Made by a program: the position numbers and the translations under genes. Below, piece after piece: positions 31,859 through 39,912 of a stretch of DNA of 45,109 bases. Position 1 is the stretch's first letter. Every line of letters starts with the position of its first letter. This DNA comes from JANMEX01 sp031423755 (GTDB lineage: Bacteria; Pseudomonadota; Alphaproteobacteria; Rhizobiales; Rhizobiaceae). The notes under the pieces are model-generated. The model ran no database searches. It was not told the DNA's origin and saw nothing but the letters and a program-made list of their open reading frames with translations. Location: positions 1-45,109 of the forward strand of contig JANPGC010000189.1 of NCBI GenBank assembly GCA_031423755.1, written 5' to 3'.

Positions 31859-32278
31859 TCAAGCTTCAAACGGGTTTATTAGCTTCAGGTCAAGCCCTTC
31901 GAAGTCGCGGACATTGCGGGTGGCGAGGGTTGCGTTGTTGGCGGCGGCGATGCGGGCTATCGCCATGTCCATCGGTTTCACTGGTCTGCCAATATTTTCA
32001 CGTTGCGCACGGAACTACCCGGCGAGCACAGCGGCTCTGGTATCCAACGGAAGAATTTTACTCAGGAAGGGGCCAGCCATTATCCGTTCGAGCGCGTGTG
32101 CATGGACATTTGAACCAGTCCGGGCTTTGAACCTTGCAGCTCCGAACTGAAGCTCTGCAATGACAGGTGCACAGAGATACTTGTCGTCCAGATCAGTACG
32201 CTGCGACCATGCCATCACAGATGGATCAATTTGATCCTTGGTAATCTCTGAAATGATGTTCGTGTCCAGTATTATCAT
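31859..32278 (-). pseudogene. vapC-type PIN toxin with one in-frame stop
   Basis: Reading from ATG 32278, the frame begins MIILDTNIISEITKDQ, with the first PIN Asp, and continues through APVIAELQFG and LDTRAAVLAG, then meets TAG at 32015-32017 (codon 88). The same frame continues without a shift through GRPVKPMDMAIARIAA and LATRNVRDFEGLDLKLINPFEA to TGA at 31859. The downstream part holds the remaining acidic PIN residues. A single nonsense change thus separates it from an intact gene of 139 codons. Confidence 0.88.
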
Positions 32279-32559
32279 TCGAAATCTGGCACTTCGCGGT
32301 CAGGTGCCTTGCGTGCTTCATCAAGAATTTCCTGAAAGATCCTGTTTTCCGTCGCAGTTGGCCGAACATCGCCGACCGCCGCTCAAATGGCATCAAACAA
32401 ACTGGTCTTCGGCTTGGGTGACGCATCACCGATTGCGTCCAAACCCCTGCGAATGGCCTCTGTGGCAGCGGCTGAGAGGCTTCGGTTATCACGTGTGGCA
32501 GAATCCACCAAACCCCGTCTCAAATCATCCGGGATGCTTCTGATCAAGAGATCGCCCAT
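32275..32559 (-). pseudogene. vapB/FitA-type antitoxin with one in-frame stop
   Basis: From ATG 32559, with GGAGG upstream, the frame reads MGDLLIRSIPDDLRRGLVD, a ribbon-helix-helix start, up to SLFDAI, then TGA at 32383-32385 (codon 59). The same frame resumes AAVGDVRPTATE and ends EVPDFE, its TGA overlapping the toxin ATG. Losing the tail would remove the toxin-binding part while leaving the DNA-binding half, so the truncated protein could still repress the operator. Confidence 0.85.
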
Positions 32560-32571
32560 GCGCGCCTCCAG

Positions 32572-32590
32572 TTGATATCACTGATATCAA
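32572..32590. promoter_or_regulatory. Palindromic operator of the vapBC-type pair
   Basis: TTGATATCA-C-TGATATCAA is a perfect 19-base palindrome 12 bases upstream of the antitoxin ATG. A TTGACT -35-like box lies at 32616-32611 on the minus strand. The operator remains perfect although both genes are broken. Confidence 0.7.
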
Positions 32591-32628
32591 ATGAGCCTAC
32601 GCTCTGAAAAAGTCAAGAATCGCCCGGC

Positions 32629-33159
32629 TCAAATCGCCTTGCGTGTCGACCCGCGCTGCTTGGCGAGCTTGCCGAATTTGCGGGTGACCATCTCGCGTTT
32701 CAGCTTGGAGATATGGTCGATGAACAGCACACCGTTGAGATGGTCGATCTCGTGCTGCAGGCAGGTGGCGAGGAGGCCTGTGGCCTCCATTTCCTGGCTC
32801 TTGCCATGGCGATCGACATATTTGACGCGCACGCCCGCAGGGCGCTCGACTTCTGCATAGTAATCCGGAATGGACAGGCAGCCTTCCTCGTAAACTGACA
32901 GGTCTTCTGTCACAGACAGAATTTCCGGATTGAAGAAAAATTGCGGGGCTTTGTCTTCGCCCTCCTTGGCGAGGTCAATCACCAGCATGCGCAGCGGTTC
33001 AGCGATCTGGATGGCGGCAAGGCCAATGCCGGGAGCGTCATACATAGTGTCCAGCATGTCATCGGCCAGCTTCAAAATGCGGGAATCAACATTACCGACC
33101 GGCTTGGATACGGTCTTCAGAATTGGATCAGGCAAGAGCACGAGCGGGCGCAACGACAT
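32629..33159 (-). CDS. def: Peptide deformylase
   Basis: 176 residues. All three deformylase motifs are present: GIGLAAIQI (motif 1), EEGCLSIPD with the metal-binding Cys (motif 2) and QHEIDHLNG with the two metal-binding His and the catalytic Glu (motif 3). It removes the formyl group added by Fmt from nascent proteins. It diverges from rmuC. Confidence 0.97.
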   Translation of the reverse strand: MSLRPLVLLPDPILKTVSKPVGNVDSRILKLADDMLDTMYDAPGIGLAAIQIAEPLRMLVIDLAKEGEDKAPQFFFNPEILSVTEDLSVYEEGCLSIPDYYAEVERPAGVRVKYVDRHGKSQEMEATGLLATCLQHEIDHLNGVLFIDHISKLKREMVTRKFGKLAKQRGSTRKAI

Positions 33160-33262
33160 GGGCGGTCACGTAAACATTCCCATTGTGACAGTCAATCCGG
33201 TTGCAGATCCATCGTTCATGTTTTGTGCTGTCAACGATTTGCGAATCGTATAGATTGCCCAA

Positions 33263-34489
33263 ATGGATATTCAGGAACTGCTTTCCCAGCCCACAATAAC
33301 GCTCGGTACAAGCGTGTTTTCGTTCGGGCAAGTGCTCCTCGCCGTCGCGGCGGTTGTTGCGTTGCTGATATTCGTATTGGGCGTCTCTTTGTGGCGGTCG
33401 GCCAAGGCCCGGGCGGTCAGCGAGGCCCAAGCGGAGTTGCGCGGACGCGAGGCGGAAGAGCGGATGGCTGACATTTTGAAGTCGCAATCCGAGATGCAGG
33501 GCCGGATGCAGACGATGGCCGAGATATTCGGCTCGCGGCAATCCGAGATGACGCAAGCAATCCGCGAGCGGCTGGACGGCATGACCCACCGCATCGGCCA
33601 GACCATGACCGAGCAGACCAAATCCACACATGACAATCTCGCCAAATTGCAGGAACGGCTGGCGGTGATTGACACGGCGCAATCGAACATCCGGGCGCTG
33701 GCCGGCGAGGTGGTGACGCTGCAATCGATCCTGTCCAACAAACAGACGCGCGGTGCTTTCGGGCAGGCGCGGATGGAGACGATCGTCGCTGACGGCATGC
33801 CTGCCGGGGCCTATGAGTTTCAGGCGACGCTGACCACGGGCGTGCGGCCGGACTGTCTCATCCGCATGCCGAACGGCGCGCCTTCGCTGGCGATTGATGC
33901 CAAGTTTCCGCTGGAATCGTGGAATGCAATTCGCGCTGCCGAGACACCGGATGCACGGCGCGTGGCGGAGACGTCATTCCGGCGCGACATGGATATCCAT
34001 GTGAAAGACGTGTCGGAAAAATATCTCATTCAGGGCGAGACGCAGGACACGGCCTTCCTGTTTGTGCCGTCGGAATCAGTCTTTGCCGAGATCCATGAGC
34101 ATTTCGAGGCCATCGTGCAGAAGGCGCACCGGGCGCGGGTTGTGATCGTCTCACCTTCGCTGCTGATGCTGTCGATCCAGGTCATTCAGGCGATCCTGAA
34201 GGATGCGCGCATGCGCGAACAGGCGCATCTCATCCAAGGCGAAGTCTCGCGGCTTATGGATGATCTCGGACGGCTGGATGAACGGGTGCGCAAGCTGCAA
34301 GGACACTTCCAACTGACGGCCAAGGATGTCGATGACATTCTGGTTTCGACCTCGAAAGTGACCAAGCGCGGACAGAGGATTGAAGCGCTGGAGTTTGGCG
34401 AGACGCCGGTTCCGGAGGCGAAGGAAGTCCCGGCGGCTGTTTCAAAAACCGGGCAATTGCGCCTTCGCGTGGTTGAGGGCGAGGAGTGA
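33263..34489 (+). CDS. rmuC: DNA recombination protein RmuC
   Basis: 408 residues. An N-terminal membrane helix (about 22-44) is followed by a coiled coil (about 50-150). The RmuC domain then includes GAFGQARME, PDCLIRMPNG, LAIDAKFPLE and the ending TSKVTKRGQRIEALEF. The family limits recombination at inverted repeats, possibly as a nuclease. Its place next to def matches related genomes. Confidence 0.95.
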   Translation: MDIQELLSQPTITLGTSVFSFGQVLLAVAAVVALLIFVLGVSLWRSAKARAVSEAQAELRGREAEERMADILKSQSEMQGRMQTMAEIFGSRQSEMTQAIRERLDGMTHRIGQTMTEQTKSTHDNLAKLQERLAVIDTAQSNIRALAGEVVTLQSILSNKQTRGAFGQARMETIVADGMPAGAYEFQATLTTGVRPDCLIRMPNGAPSLAIDAKFPLESWNAIRAAETPDARRVAETSFRRDMDIHVKDVSEKYLIQGETQDTAFLFVPSESVFAEIHEHFEAIVQKAHRARVVIVSPSLLMLSIQVIQAILKDARMREQAHLIQGEVSRLMDDLGRLDERVRKLQGHFQLTAKDVDDILVSTSKVTKRGQRIEALEFGETPVPEAKEVPAAVSKTGQLRLRVVEGEE

Positions 34490-34506
34490 GCGGGGTAGCA
34501 GGACGT

Positions 34507-35171
34507 TTTTTTTCGCCGGATCTGGACGTACTCCCGTCGCCTCAGAAGGCCATCTGGCGCGAGCTATCAGCCACACCTGTCTAATTCACCCTTTATGGCG
34601 GAACCGATATTGCGCTCCGGCTCGGACATCGCCGTTCGGTCGATTTTGATTTTTTTCACGGTCCTCATTCGTACCCGGTAAGCTGGCGAACTCCATTCCT
34701 TACCTGTCGGGTGGAACGCTGCTTCAGTCCGAAGCCAATACGCTTGCCATGAGTGTGGACCGGGAGGGCCCGGTCAAACTTGCTTTTTATGGTGGCCTGA
34801 ACATGGGACAAGTCGCGATTTCAGAGCAGGCGGAAGGTCTTGGAATCGCGGGCGCCTTGCTGCTTGACCTCGGTGGAACGAAAGTGGCCGTTGTGACGCA
34901 GCGCGCCGAAGTGAAGGACTATCTGGATATTCACGCCTTGATTACACGAGCCAAAATGCCGATTGCTGAAATGCTGTCTGCGGCCTCGGTCATTTACGGA
35001 GAGCAATTCAACCCATTGATTTCCTTGAAGGCCATTACTTACCATGAAGATCATTCCCTGGCCGAATTGCCGCTGTCGATGTGAAACGACCTTGTTAGCG
35101 CGGCAAAGCAGGTGAAAGTGGACAAACTTCCTGTGCTGTCAGGCGTGCGCACCAAGATGAACGTGCCATGA
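34507..35171 (+). pseudogene. AbiEii/AbiGii-type nucleotidyltransferase, multiply disrupted
   Basis: The frame DLDVLPSPQKAIWRELSATPV meets TAA at 34582-34584, then continues FTLYGGTDIALRLGHRRSVDFDFF, which contains the nucleotidyltransferase core (GGT...LRLGHR.S.DFD). The reading then shifts frame near the T7 run at 34650-34656 to SIPYLSGGTLLQSEANTL, continues through GTKVAVVTQRAEVKDYLDIHAL, and meets TGA at 35082-35084. Beyond it NDLVSAAKQVKVDKLPVL runs to 35171, overlapping the next ATG. Two stops and one frameshift make it non-functional as a single protein. Confidence 0.85.
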
Positions 35172-35461
35172 TCTCACTCCCGAAAAACGCCGAGCTGCTG
35201 GCTCTCGCTCCGCACATCATCTGGTTTGAAGTGCCGGAGAAGGCTCTTGCTGACCCGGTGCGCTTCATGGCCTATCTGATGACCTACGGGACACCGGCGC
35301 ATCTTGCCGTTGTGCGCAAATATGTCGATGAGGACGGCTTTAGAGAGGCGCTTGCCAAGGCCCCGCCGGGGATCATTGACCGGCGCTCATGGACCTACTG
35401 GAACGCGATGGCAGGAAATTATCCGCCACCGCCTATGCCGGTGCGCCTGTTTCCCGAATAG
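35168..35461 (+). CDS. Small partner gene of the AbiEii-type pseudogene, unknown function
   Basis: 97 residues, intact. Visible features are PHIIWFEVPEKAL, FMAYLMTYGTPAHLAVVRKYV and WTYWNAMAGNYPPPPMPVRLF. A protein of this kind is recalled as a frequent neighbour of AbiEii-like genes in alphaproteobacteria, where it could act as antitoxin, but it is not a classical AbiEi. Its ATG overlaps the original stop of the disrupted gene by ATGA. If it is an antitoxin it has outlived its toxin. Confidence 0.72.
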   Translation: MISLPKNAELLALAPHIIWFEVPEKALADPVRFMAYLMTYGTPAHLAVVRKYVDEDGFREALAKAPPGIIDRRSWTYWNAMAGNYPPPPMPVRLFPE

Positions 35462-35534
35462 TGGGATCCGCTGCGGCGTAATCGCAACCCTGCCATGCGC
35501 GGCGCGCGGATGGCGAATTTGCGGGCAATTGGCT

Positions 35535-35549
35535 ATATGATAGTCATAT
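35535..35549. promoter_or_regulatory. 15-base palindrome upstream of the 44-codon gene
   Basis: ATATGA-TAG-TCATAT, perfectly palindromic, 13 bases before the ATG at 35563 and just upstream of the AAAGGA ribosome site. It may be an operator overlapping a -10 region. Confidence 0.5.
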
Positions 35550-35562
35550 CAAAGGAAAAATC

Positions 35563-35697
35563 ATGAAACCCGTTCAAAAAACCAGCCTGTTCGACAGCAT
35601 TGTCGCGGCTTTCGCACTGACGCACACATTTGGTTTTGGCTACCGCGACTCGGTCCGCGACATCAAGGCCGCCCAGAAGCGTTTGGCGGTCCGCTAA
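35563..35697 (+). CDS. Small protein of 44 residues, unknown function
   Basis: Starts MKPVQKTSLFDSIVAAF and ends KAAQKRLAVR. The ATG has AAAGGA at a good distance. The middle (IVAAFALTHTFGFG) is moderately hydrophobic and the C-terminus is a basic amphipathic helix, so membrane association is possible. No family was recognised. It converges on the chorismate mutase gene with a 4-base overlap of the stops. Its small size means it could be missed by automatic annotation. Confidence 0.62.
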   Translation: MKPVQKTSLFDSIVAAFALTHTFGFGYRDSVRDIKAAQKRLAVR

Positions 35698-35981
35698 ACC
35701 GGCTTCTTTATCTTTGCCTCTTCAAAGGCGCAGGTTACGTCGATAATTGTTTTGTAAATGGCGCGGATGGCTTCGGCTTCCGCGCCATTTTTGGTTGCGC
35801 GTCTTGCGTTGCGCTCCAGAACCTCAGCGATGCGGTCTTCGAGCCGGACAGCGACGCCTGATTTGGCCTTATACGCTGCGACTTCGCCGGCAACGGCAAA
35901 ACGGCGTGCGAGGAGATCGACGATTTGATCGTCAATCGCGTCTATTTCCTGACGGAAAGCGGGCAGTGGATTGGCGCTCAT
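35694..35981 (-). CDS. Chorismate mutase, AroQ type
   Basis: 95 residues, all-helical. The N-terminal FRQEIDAIDDQIVDLLARR and the following KAKSGVAVRLEDRIAEVL carry the active-site Arg and Lys residues of the AroQ fold. It converts chorismate to prephenate for Phe/Tyr synthesis. It is monofunctional. Its ATG overlaps the stop of the upstream transglycosylase gene by 4 bases. Confidence 0.93.
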   Translation of the reverse strand: MSANPLPAFRQEIDAIDDQIVDLLARRFAVAGEVAAYKAKSGVAVRLEDRIAEVLERNARRATKNGAEAEAIRAIYKTIIDVTCAFEEAKIKKPV

Positions 35982-37282
35982 TTCAGCACCTTTTTCAATG
36001 CCGGATCAGGAAAGCACGTGGCGGCCATGCCGTTCTTGGCCTGCCAGTCGCCGATGGAGCGGCGTGTCTTGAAGCCGGGCAGTCCGTCCGGCTTGCCGAC
36101 ATCATAACCTTTGGCGACCAGTTCATTTTGCATCGCGCCGATCTCTGACCGCGCCAGCGTACCAACCTTGCTCCAAGGTGCCGCGAAGCCTGCGCTGCCG
36201 CCATTGATGCGGTCGGCGACGTGGCCGATGAACAGGGAATAGAGATCGGAAATGTTGTAGCTCTTGATGACGTAAAAATTGCCAGTCGCAAGGAACAGCG
36301 GTCCAAAACGACCCGCAGGGGCGAGCAGGAACTGCTCCTTGTTCGCCTCGACTTTGGCAAACGGCTTGCCGCTGGCGCGGGTCACACCTGCCTTGGTCCA
36401 GACCGGCAGCGGCTTGCCTTGGTCCGGACCTTCGAGCGCGCAGGAGACATTTTCCGGGACCAATACTTCCACACCCCAGTCGCGTCCGCCTTCCCAGCCG
36501 TAGTTGACCAGATAGTTGGCAATCGACGCCAACGTGTCCGGGGCGGAGTTCCAGATATCCCGGCGGCCGTCTCCGTCAAAATCAACAGCGTGAGCGAGGT
36601 AGGAGCTTGGCAAAAACTGCGGCTGCCCCATGGCACCCGCCCACGATGCTTTCATCATGTCAGACGAAGCGTAGCCGCGCTCGACGATTTCGAGTGCTGC
36701 CAGCACTTCCTTCTGGAACAGGTCCTTGCGGGTGGACATGAAGGCTTTGGTCGCCAGCACATCGAACACCGGATAGTTGCCTTGCGCCTCGCCAAATCCG
36801 GACTCGCGGCCCCAAATGGCCAGGATGATGCCGGGCGGGACGCCGTATTTCTTCTCAATCGCCTTCAGCACCTTGGCGTATTGCCCCGCCCGCGCCTTGC
36901 CGCCGGAGACCAGCGGTGTGATGGTCTTTTCTGCGAAGTAGTTGGCGGGGGCGGAGAATTCGGCCTGATGCTGCTTTTTCGGCACTTTTGGCTTTGTGCC
37001 GGGGACGACGAGATCCGGCAGATCGAGATTGAGCGTCACACCCTTGAGGCTGATGTCAAACGTGGCGCGGGAGACGCCCTTGGCTTGCGCCCGTGGCCAG
37101 AGATCATTTTCCAGCCACTGCCGGAATTGCCCGTCGAGCTTACCGGATTGGGCATAGGAGGGGGATACGAGCAAAAGAATTGCCGCCAGGACCGGAAACA
37201 GGGCGGCATACGCCTTCCCTTCTGCAACCTCGGGACATGTCCGACGACGACAAAGCGCTGAGAGCCAAGCCAATCCTGTCAA
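35978..37282 (-). CDS. MltB-family lytic murein transglycosylase
   Basis: 434 residues from a TTG at 37282, seven bases after GAGGAG; a TTG at 37297 that overlaps recR is the alternative, and no ATG exists before the domain. A hydrophobic signal ends SPSYA-QSG. The SLT_2 domain contains the catalytic Glu in WGRESGFG, then GAMGQPQFLPSSYL and DFDGDGRRDIW. A C-terminal peptidoglycan-binding domain follows (about GYDVGKPDGLPGFKTR). Before the signal core lies RRRTCPEVAEG, which looks repeat-derived. It cleaves glycan strands in the periplasm. Confidence 0.9.
   Translation of the reverse strand: MTGLAWLSALCRRRTCPEVAEGKAYAALFPVLAAILLLVSPSYAQSGKLDGQFRQWLENDLWPRAQAKGVSRATFDISLKGVTLNLDLPDLVVPGTKPKVPKKQHQAEFSAPANYFAEKTITPLVSGGKARAGQYAKVLKAIEKKYGVPPGIILAIWGRESGFGEAQGNYPVFDVLATKAFMSTRKDLFQKEVLAALEIVERGYASSDMMKASWAGAMGQPQFLPSSYLAHAVDFDGDGRRDIWNSAPDTLASIANYLVNYGWEGGRDWGVEVLVPENVSCALEGPDQGKPLPVWTKAGVTRASGKPFAKVEANKEQFLLAPAGRFGPLFLATGNFYVIKSYNISDLYSLFIGHVADRINGGSAGFAAPWSKVGTLARSEIGAMQNELVAKGYDVGKPDGLPGFKTRRSIGDWQAKNGMAATCFPDPALKKVLK
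37222..37253. repeat. Repeat-like segment inside the transglycosylase leader
   Basis: The plus strand here contains CAACCTCGGGACATGTCCGA, encoding CPEVAEG on the minus strand. The same peptide is recalled from many unrelated rhizobial open frames and points to a dispersed intergenic repeat. Here it is translated ahead of the signal peptide core. No second copy was seen in this window. Confidence 0.4.
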
Positions 37283-37293
37283 ACCCAAACTCC

Positions 37294-37905
37294 TCAAAGC
37301 GCTGTTCTTGCCCGCATGGCAGCGGCCAGCGTGCCGTCATCGAGATAATCCAGCTCGCCACCGACCGGGACGCCATGGGCAAGCCGGGTGACATTAACGC
37401 CGAATTCGCGCAATTGGTCTGTGACATAGTGCGCCGTGGTCTGGCCCTCGACCGTGGCATTGACGGCGATGATGACCTCTGTCACGCCGCCCGCCGCAAC
37501 GCGGTCCACCAGCTGGCGGATGTTGAGATCATCCGGGCCGATCCCGTCAAGCGGCGACAGGCGGCCGCCGAGCACATGATACTTCGCGTGCGGCGCGGCC
37601 CCTGCCCGCTCGAGCGCCCAGAGATCGGCGACATCTTCAACCACCACCAGCAGCCCAGCGTCGCGGCGCTCGTCGCAGCAGATCGTGCACGGATCGGACG
37701 TGTCGGCGTTGCCGCAGACGGTGCAGATGCGCACCTTGTCGTGCGCCTCTTGCATGGCGTGCGCGAGCGGGCCCATGATCTGGTTCTTCTTCTTGATCAG
37801 GTGCAGCGCGGCTCTGCGGGCCGAACGCGGCCCGAGCCCCGGCACCTTGGCCAGCAGCTGGATGAGACGCTCGATTTCAGGTCCGACGATTCGCTTGGTC
37901 ATCAC
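37294..37905 (-). CDS. recR: Recombination mediator protein RecR
   Basis: 203 residues. The N-terminal helix-hairpin-helix part (VPGLGPRSARR) is followed by a four-Cys zinc module (CTVC and CTIC) and a Toprim domain (VVVEDVADLWALERAG). The end GGELDYLDDGTL is characteristic. It acts with RecF/RecO in gap repair. The ATG follows AGGAAAG. In relatives it lies directly after ybaB; here two unrelated genes intervene. Confidence 0.97.
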   Translation of the reverse strand: MMTKRIVGPEIERLIQLLAKVPGLGPRSARRAALHLIKKKNQIMGPLAHAMQEAHDKVRICTVCGNADTSDPCTICCDERRDAGLLVVVEDVADLWALERAGAAPHAKYHVLGGRLSPLDGIGPDDLNIRQLVDRVAAGGVTEVIIAVNATVEGQTTAHYVTDQLREFGVNVTRLAHGVPVGGELDYLDDGTLAAAMRARTAL

Positions 37906-37956
37906 ACTTTCCTAACCAAGACTGTTTAGATTTGACAGTGTTCTATCTCGTTTTGG

Positions 37957-38475
37957 ATGGGTGCCATGGACGCAGCATCATTGACCATCAGGCCGGCGCT
38001 TGAAAGCGACCGCGCGGTGCTCGAAGACTTGATCGCCGATTGCTATGCGACGGTCTATCCGGGCTGGTACGAGGAGGACACCCTTTCCGAAGCCTTGCCT
38101 GCGATGCTCAAGATCGACTCGCGGCTTTTGGCATCCGGCCGCTATCTTCTCGCCCGCACCGGAAATGTGGTCGCCGGCTGCGGCGGCTGGAGCGTCAATG
38201 CGCCGGGCATCACGCCAGATGCTGACCTCACCGGCCACATTCGCCATTTTGCCACGCGCCCCGAAGTGATGGGCAAGGGCATTGGCGGTGCCATCCTCGA
38301 CCGCTGCGTCGCGGAGGCTGCAGCGTCAGGCATGACCCGGCTGAAATGCTTTTCAAGTTTGGCCGCTGAAGGGTTTTATGCGCGGCACGGATTTGCGAAA
38401 ATTGATACCGTCAGCGTAATGCTGGGTTCCGGGGCCTATTTTCCGGCTGTGCTCATGGAGCGGTCGCTCGCCTGA
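37957..38475 (+). CDS. GNAT family N-acetyltransferase
   Basis: 172 residues from ATG 37957; ATG 37966 (MDAASLTIRPA) is also possible. The acetyl-CoA-binding region reads HIRHFATRPEVMGKGIGGAILDRCVAEA, and the C-terminal GFYARHGFAKIDTVSVML is typical of the fold. It probably acetylates a small molecule or peptide; the substrate is unknown. It lies with the hydrolase gene in a plus-strand insert between recR and ybaB. Confidence 0.9.
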   Translation: MGAMDAASLTIRPALESDRAVLEDLIADCYATVYPGWYEEDTLSEALPAMLKIDSRLLASGRYLLARTGNVVAGCGGWSVNAPGITPDADLTGHIRHFATRPEVMGKGIGGAILDRCVAEAAASGMTRLKCFSSLAAEGFYARHGFAKIDTVSVMLGSGAYFPAVLMERSLA

Positions 38476-38615
38476 GACTTTCTCAAAGTTTAACACCACT
38501 TTTCCGGCTTTCCATCGGTCCGGTTTTCCGTTGACAGACAGTGTTTGATATTGCCAGTTGATGCACACTCAAAACTACACGCGAATTGAATGTATTTCGC
38601 TCAAAGGAAACTGGA

Positions 38616-39764
38616 ATGATCACACCTGTCCGCTCTGCATTGATATCCGTACTTGCCCTGATGGGGGCGATGGTAAGCGGCGCGGCGCAGGCGGATTGCA
38701 CAAGCCCGGATGCAGAGCGCTGCAAGATATCGCTCCCGACCGGCATCGACATGACCTATCTGGAGGTCGGGCCGCAAGATGGCCCGGCAGTGCTGCTGAT
38801 CCACGGGTTGACCGACAATGCGCGGTCATGGTTCACGACAATGGAAAGCCTGCACCGTATCAACCCGGCTCTCCATGTCATGGCGATTGATCTTCGCGGA
38901 CACGGCCACAGTTCGATGCCTGACGCGACAAAATGCGCACCGGCCCCCGAAGCTTGTTTTCGTCCGGCTGATTTCGCAGACGACATTGTCGCCTTCCTTG
39001 CGGCGAAAGGCATAACGAAGGCAGATCTGGCGGGTCACTCGCTCGGTTCGTTCGTAGTGCAGGAAGTGGCACTCACCCACCCCGAACTGGTCGGCCACGC
39101 CATTCTGAACGCCACTGCAGCAAGCGCGGTCGGAAATATCGTTCTGCGCGATTATGTCATGAAAGAACCAGTGGAAGGATCATGGAAACAAAAGCTTGAA
39201 GCCAAAGGCAAAGTCTATCCAACAGATTTTTATGCTCTGACGCCGCTCGATGCCGATCCCGACGTCAATGGCTGGCTTTCGGTGAATTGGGTTGTTGACC
39301 CTGCGGCTGATCCGGAATTTCTCAAACCCTATCTGCCAGAAACAGCCAATGTGAAACTGGGGACATGGATCGGCGCGTCGAGGGCGCTACTGGCGCAAGA
39401 CAATACCGAGCGGCTCAAGGAACTTACCGTGCCGACGCTGGTTCAGTGGGGAACGCAGGACAGCATTTTTCTGAAGGCCGACCAGGATGCAATCAGGGCT
39501 TCGCTGGCAGTGGCTGCGGGGAAGCACGGTCAGCCGATCTATTGGAAAGCCTATGGCAGCCTGCCCCTGCCCGCATCCGGCTATCAGGAAACTGACATCG
39601 GCCACAATGTTCAGTGGTCGGCATTCGATATGGTGGCCAAGGATATCGACGCCTTCATAACGTCAGATGCGCCGACAAGTGATCTGGTGCGTAGCGATGC
39701 CGCCAACGTGAAAGTCATGCTCGTTGAGCCGGGAAAGGCCGTGGTCGAAAAGATCGGCGGCTAG
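38616..39764 (+). CDS. Secreted alpha/beta hydrolase
   Basis: 382 residues from the ATG at 38616 (AAAGGAAA upstream); an in-frame ATG at 38586 has no ribosome site. The signal peptide ends SGAAQA-DC. The hydrolase core has HGLTDNARSW (oxyanion), AIDLRGHGHSS, the nucleophile in AGHSLGS and the likely catalytic His in TDIGHNVQW. Mature Cys residues near the N-terminus (DCTSPDAERC) could pair. The substrate, probably an ester or lactone, is unknown. Confidence 0.88.
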   Translation: MITPVRSALISVLALMGAMVSGAAQADCTSPDAERCKISLPTGIDMTYLEVGPQDGPAVLLIHGLTDNARSWFTTMESLHRINPALHVMAIDLRGHGHSSMPDATKCAPAPEACFRPADFADDIVAFLAAKGITKADLAGHSLGSFVVQEVALTHPELVGHAILNATAASAVGNIVLRDYVMKEPVEGSWKQKLEAKGKVYPTDFYALTPLDADPDVNGWLSVNWVVDPAADPEFLKPYLPETANVKLGTWIGASRALLAQDNTERLKELTVPTLVQWGTQDSIFLKADQDAIRASLAVAAGKHGQPIYWKAYGSLPLPASGYQETDIGHNVQWSAFDMVAKDIDAFITSDAPTSDLVRSDAANVKVMLVEPGKAVVEKIGG

Positions 39765-39803
39765 CAAGCGACGGGCGAAGGGGACTGCGCCGCCCTTGAC
39801 GAC

Positions 39804-39861
39804 TATCGCCTTCGCCCCGCTTGCGGGGAGAGGGTGGCCAACGGCCGGATGAGGGGCAGCG
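39804..39861. repeat. Dispersed intergenic repeat with hairpins
   Basis: Contains CCCCGC-TT-GCGGGG (39815-39828), GAGAGGGTGGCC, then GGCC-AAC-GGCC and GGATGAGGGGCAG. This block is recalled from many alphaproteobacterial intergenic regions. It follows the hydrolase stop and may act as its terminator. Confidence 0.65.
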
Positions 39862-39912
39862 TCAAGATTGGAAGGCATTGCAAAAGCGACAAAAATTTCC
39901 CAACCAACTCGC

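Noticed and set aside
32015..32278. An 87-codon PIN protein as an intact short gene
   Set aside because: The same frame continues past the TAG with the rest of the PIN domain, so this is a disrupted gene and not a natural short form.
34749..35084. A 111-codon protein as a stand-alone gene
   Set aside because: It is the C-terminal part of a nucleotidyltransferase whose N-terminal part lies just upstream in another frame, and conserved sequence continues beyond its stop.
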